Assembly: GCF_009789675.1 (NCBI RefSeq)
Contig: NZ_CP046916.1
Coordinates: 124,001 to 188,000, forward strand
Length of the DNA: 64,000 nt
From: Paraburkholderia acidisoli
GTDB lineage: Bacteria > Pseudomonadota > Gammaproteobacteria > Burkholderiales > Burkholderiaceae
Direction: 5' to 3'
Shown one piece after another: positions 61,469 through 64,000 of the stretch. The translations under genes were made by a program, and so were the position numbers. The notes under the pieces are model-generated. The model worked only from the letters and a program-made list of their open reading frames with translations, had not been told where the DNA came from and made no database searches. Position 1 is the first letter of the stretch. Every line of letters begins with the position of its first letter.

Positions 61469-62260
61469 TTACCGCGGCGCGCGGCGTTGCACGGGTTCGG
61501 CCGGAGCGGAAAGCGCCCAGTCGAAGGCGGCGTCGAACAGCGTCTGGCCGTCGGCGCTGAGTTTTTCGAAGCTGCGATTGCCGAGGAAGAGCGCAACGCG
61601 GCGCGCGGGCGCGATGAAGTCGTAGTCCATCGTCGCGCCTTTCTCGTACGCGAATTCCACGGCGTGGGTGGGTTCGCCCGGCACCGTGGCGATTACCGTG
61701 GCGGCGGGCGCGGGCTTGCCCCAGCCCATCTGGTCGTCGCGCGGGTAGACCCAGCGCTTGCCTGCGGGCACGCCGCCCGCGAGCGCGCTCGGTGCGTTCA
61801 CGATATCGACGTAATGCTCTTTCTCGATCTCGCCGCAATCGTCGCCTTTCTTCTGGCCGGTAAAGCGCAGCGAATCGAATAGATCGGACTCCCAGGTGAG
61901 GAGCGGCACCGGCACGTCGCGAAACGCCGTGCCGACCATGTCGCGCGCGCTCACCACCGAAGAGATGACCACGAGATCGTAGCCCTTGGCGGCGCTGGCA
62001 TCGGTGGTTTCGTCGACCATGGTCACGGCCATGCCGCGCGCGGTCAGACGCGCGACCACCTTGTCGTCCTCCTCGCGATCGCGATGCGCGAGGCGCGTCA
62101 CGTAGAGCACTTTCTTGTGCAGCGTCGTGGCGTTGGATGCGGGCGCAACGGTTTCGCTCGCGGCGGCGTGCGCGGGCAGGGCGGCCCCGCCCCACAGCGC
62201 ACAGGAAGTCAGGACGGCAAGCGCGCAACGCGTCATGCCCGAAAGATACAGTGTGTTCAT
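61469..62260 (-). CDS. Secreted protein of unknown function in the TonB operon
   Basis: 263 aa. Signal peptide about 1-33 (the start could be 62260 or the ATG at 62236). The mature domain resembles an alpha/beta fold: KKVLYVTRLAHRDREEDDKVVARLTARGMAVTMVDE, GYDLVVISSVVSARDMVGTAFRDVPVPLLTWESDLFDSL, FAYEKGATMDYDFIAPARRVALFLGN. This is reminiscent of ThuA/class-I amidotransferase-like folds, but no catalytic triad is evident. It lies 24 bp downstream of the TonB receptor and 21 bp upstream of the PepSY-type gene, so it is in that operon. I cannot name a function. Confidence 0.78.
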   Translation of the reverse strand: MNTLYLSGMTRCALAVLTSCALWGGAALPAHAAASETVAPASNATTLHKKVLYVTRLAHRDREEDDKVVARLTARGMAVTMVDETTDASAAKGYDLVVISSVVSARDMVGTAFRDVPVPLLTWESDLFDSLRFTGQKKGDDCGEIEKEHYVDIVNAPSALAGGVPAGKRWVYPRDDQMGWGKPAPAATVIATVPGEPTHAVEFAYEKGATMDYDFIAPARRVALFLGNRSFEKLSADGQTLFDAAFDWALSAPAEPVQRRAPR

Positions 62261-62284
62261 AGGTCGTGTGTGCGGTGGAACCGA

Positions 62285-64000
62285 TTAGAAGTCGAACGTG
62301 GAGGTGAGAATGAAGGTGCGCTCCAGTCCGATGCCCAATTGACTCGATCCGGCCGAAGCCCAGTAATGTTTGTTGAACGCGTTTTCGACGTTGAGCTGGA
62401 AACTCGCATGCTTGCCGAAGAGTTGCGTGTCGTAGCGCGCGCCGGCGGTAAACAGCGTATAGCCGGGGATGTACGCCTGATTCGCGTCGTTGATCGGCCG
62501 CGAGCCCACGAAATACGCGCCGCCGTTGATCGAGAAGCCCGCGAGTTGCGGCACGCGGTAGTTGAGGAACACGCTGCCGGTGTAGCGCGGCGTGTTTTCC
62601 GGCGTTTTGCCCAGCGTGGTCGCGTCCGTGCTGTCCACGAGTTTGGCGTTGAGCCACATGGCGGTCGTGACGATCGACAGGTCGCGTGTGATATCGCCCT
62701 GGTAGGAGAATTCCACGCCGCGATAACGGCCGTTGCCGTCGAGCGCGTAGACGTTGTCGGCATTCAGGCTGGCGGACGGCTGGCGGATCTGGAACAGCGC
62801 GACCGAAAAAACGCTGTCATTGCTGAAGCGATGACGCAAGCCCACTTCTTCCTGGCGACTCACCGCGGCGGGCAGCGCCTGATACGCGTTCGCCGCGGTC
62901 GCGGGCGCCGTACCGGCCGATTCGAGCCCTTCGATATAGCTCGCGTACACGCTCGATTGCGGCGTGAGCTTGAACAGAAGGCTCGCCGTGGGCGACGTGT
63001 GATGCACGTCCTGCGTCGCGGTGAACGCCTGGGTTTGATGGAAGTCGGAGTAACGCACGCCCGGCGTGAATTGCAGGCGCGAAGTCAGATCGATGCGGTC
63101 GAACACATAGGCGCCCGCGTTCGACGAGTGCTGCGCGTAGAACGCTTTCGAACCGGCCGCCGTCAAATTCGTGATGCTGACGGGGTTATACAGATTCTGC
63201 GTCGCGGTGTAGTAATACGTCGTGAAGTTGGGCTGGAATTGCCACGTTTGCGACACGCCGAAGGTTAGATCGTGATGAATCGAGCCCGTGTCGAAGAGGC
63301 CGTTCGCCTCGGCGCGCACGACCTTGCTTTCGTAGAACTGACCGTTCTGCTTGCTGCCTTGCAGCGTGCCGGTGCCCGTGTTCACGTTGTACTTCTGCAT
63401 GATCCAGAGCCAACGGTCGCGCTGCGTGATCGACTGGCCCACCGACACGTTCGCGCTCCAGTTGTCGTTGAACAGATAGTCCGCGCGGAACAACTGACTC
63501 ATCGCGGTCGCGTTGGTCTTCTTGTCGTTCGGCGAGAGCAGCGTGGAGGCGTCGGGCAGGCGCGGCAACGTGATCACGCCGTTGCTCGCGGCGAGCGGCG
63601 TGATGCCGGCCTGCTCGACCACGCGTTCGTCAATATGCTCGAGATCGTATTTGAACGACAGGCGCTGGGTCGCGCGCCAGTCGAGCGCCACGCTTTCGAA
63701 ACGGCGGTAGCCGCGATCGCCGTCGATCGGCGTTTCCACGTGCTCGTCCATCGCATTCACGCGAATGCCGAACTGCTTGTCGGTGCCGAAGCGGCGCGCG
63801 AGATCGGCATGCGCGCCGATCGAGCCGTGCGAATCCGCGACGATCGACGCCGACGTGACGGGCTCGTCGCCCGCGCGCTTCGTCACCATGTCGACCACGC
63901 CCGCCGGCACCATGAAGCCGTAATAGACCGCCGACGCGCCTTTGAGCACTTCCACGCGGTCCTTGTCTTCCATCGGCATCCAGATGTTGTTGTCCACGGG
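62285..64000 (-). CDS. TonB-dependent siderophore receptor, 5' part missing
   Basis: C-terminal ~571 residues of a second siderophore receptor; the gene enters from beyond the window end. It begins within the plug (DRVEVLKGASAVYYGFMVPAGVVDMVTKRA) and continues through the barrel to ERTFILTSTFDF with terminal phenylalanine. Barrel features such as NVENAFNKHYWASAG are typical. It heads an operon with the secreted protein and PepSY-type protein; the signal peptide, N-terminal domain and promoter are outside the window. Confidence 0.94.
   Translation of the reverse strand, partial: PVDNNIWMPMEDKDRVEVLKGASAVYYGFMVPAGVVDMVTKRAGDEPVTSASIVADSHGSIGAHADLARRFGTDKQFGIRVNAMDEHVETPIDGDRGYRRFESVALDWRATQRLSFKYDLEHIDERVVEQAGITPLAASNGVITLPRLPDASTLLSPNDKKTNATAMSQLFRADYLFNDNWSANVSVGQSITQRDRWLWIMQKYNVNTGTGTLQGSKQNGQFYESKVVRAEANGLFDTGSIHHDLTFGVSQTWQFQPNFTTYYYTATQNLYNPVSITNLTAAGSKAFYAQHSSNAGAYVFDRIDLTSRLQFTPGVRYSDFHQTQAFTATQDVHHTSPTASLLFKLTPQSSVYASYIEGLESAGTAPATAANAYQALPAAVSRQEEVGLRHRFSNDSVFSVALFQIRQPSASLNADNVYALDGNGRYRGVEFSYQGDITRDLSIVTTAMWLNAKLVDSTDATTLGKTPENTPRYTGSVFLNYRVPQLAGFSINGGAYFVGSRPINDANQAYIPGYTLFTAGARYDTQLFGKHASFQLNVENAFNKHYWASAGSSQLGIGLERTFILTSTFDF

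Overview
The window reads as part of a secondary replicon (second chromosome, chromid or megaplasmid) of a Burkholderiaceae bacterium, most likely Paraburkholderia, Caballeronia or Burkholderia. Most of it is very GC-rich, with porins, DUF4148 proteins, many LysR regulators and RND/TonB systems typical of that family. A lower-GC block at about 3.4-9.5 kb holds a complete partition and replication core: parB and parA on the minus strand, five copies of a CTCCACGTGGAG centromere palindrome, a Rep_3-type initiator gene, and about 1.4 kb of 17-bp iterons (consensus close to CCCATAANCGGTTACCT). I infer that this is the replicon origin.

Layout. 0-3.5 kb: sugar ABC transporter (permease cut by the window edge, plus binding protein) and ilvA preceded by a textbook leader-peptide attenuator. 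3.8-9.4 kb: par/rep/iteron core. 9.5-12.4 kb: response regulator, histidine kinase and an atypical second regulator, with stray iterons just downstream. 12.6-19.9 kb: small DUF4148 protein, a tripartite RND efflux operon and an atypical OmpR-type regulator. 19.9-27.3 kb: LysR regulator, HPP/CBS membrane protein, a cation exchanger behind a yybP-ykoY manganese riboswitch, porin, small lipoprotein, methyltransferase, outer-membrane barrel. 27.6-32 kb: orphan UgpB-like binding protein, DmdC-type acyl-CoA dehydrogenase and its divergent LysR gene.

32.2-39 kb is a coherent catabolic cluster: LysR, CitE-like CoA-ester lyase, family III CoA-transferase, amidohydrolase and two organic-acid carriers. 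39.2-41.3 kb has a DUF1007/NicO metal exporter pair and an LprI-like protein. 41.5-46.9 kb is a second metabolic operon: haloacetate-dehalogenase-like hydrolase, LeuC and LeuD paralogs and an MFS carrier, with a divergent LysR gene. 47-49.7 kb has two SDR genes (one frameshifted) and a LysR gene.

49.9-64 kb: lipoproteins, a TonB siderophore receptor with a Fur-like site, an MHYT-GGDEF-EAL protein, a rhodanese divergent from an FtrA-like regulator, a SulP transporter, and an iron-type operon of TonB receptor (cut by the window end), secreted protein and PepSY-type membrane protein. Short tandem arrays with a 14-bp period recur in four gene-free stretches. No tRNA, rRNA, CRISPR array, insertion sequence or prophage was recognised.
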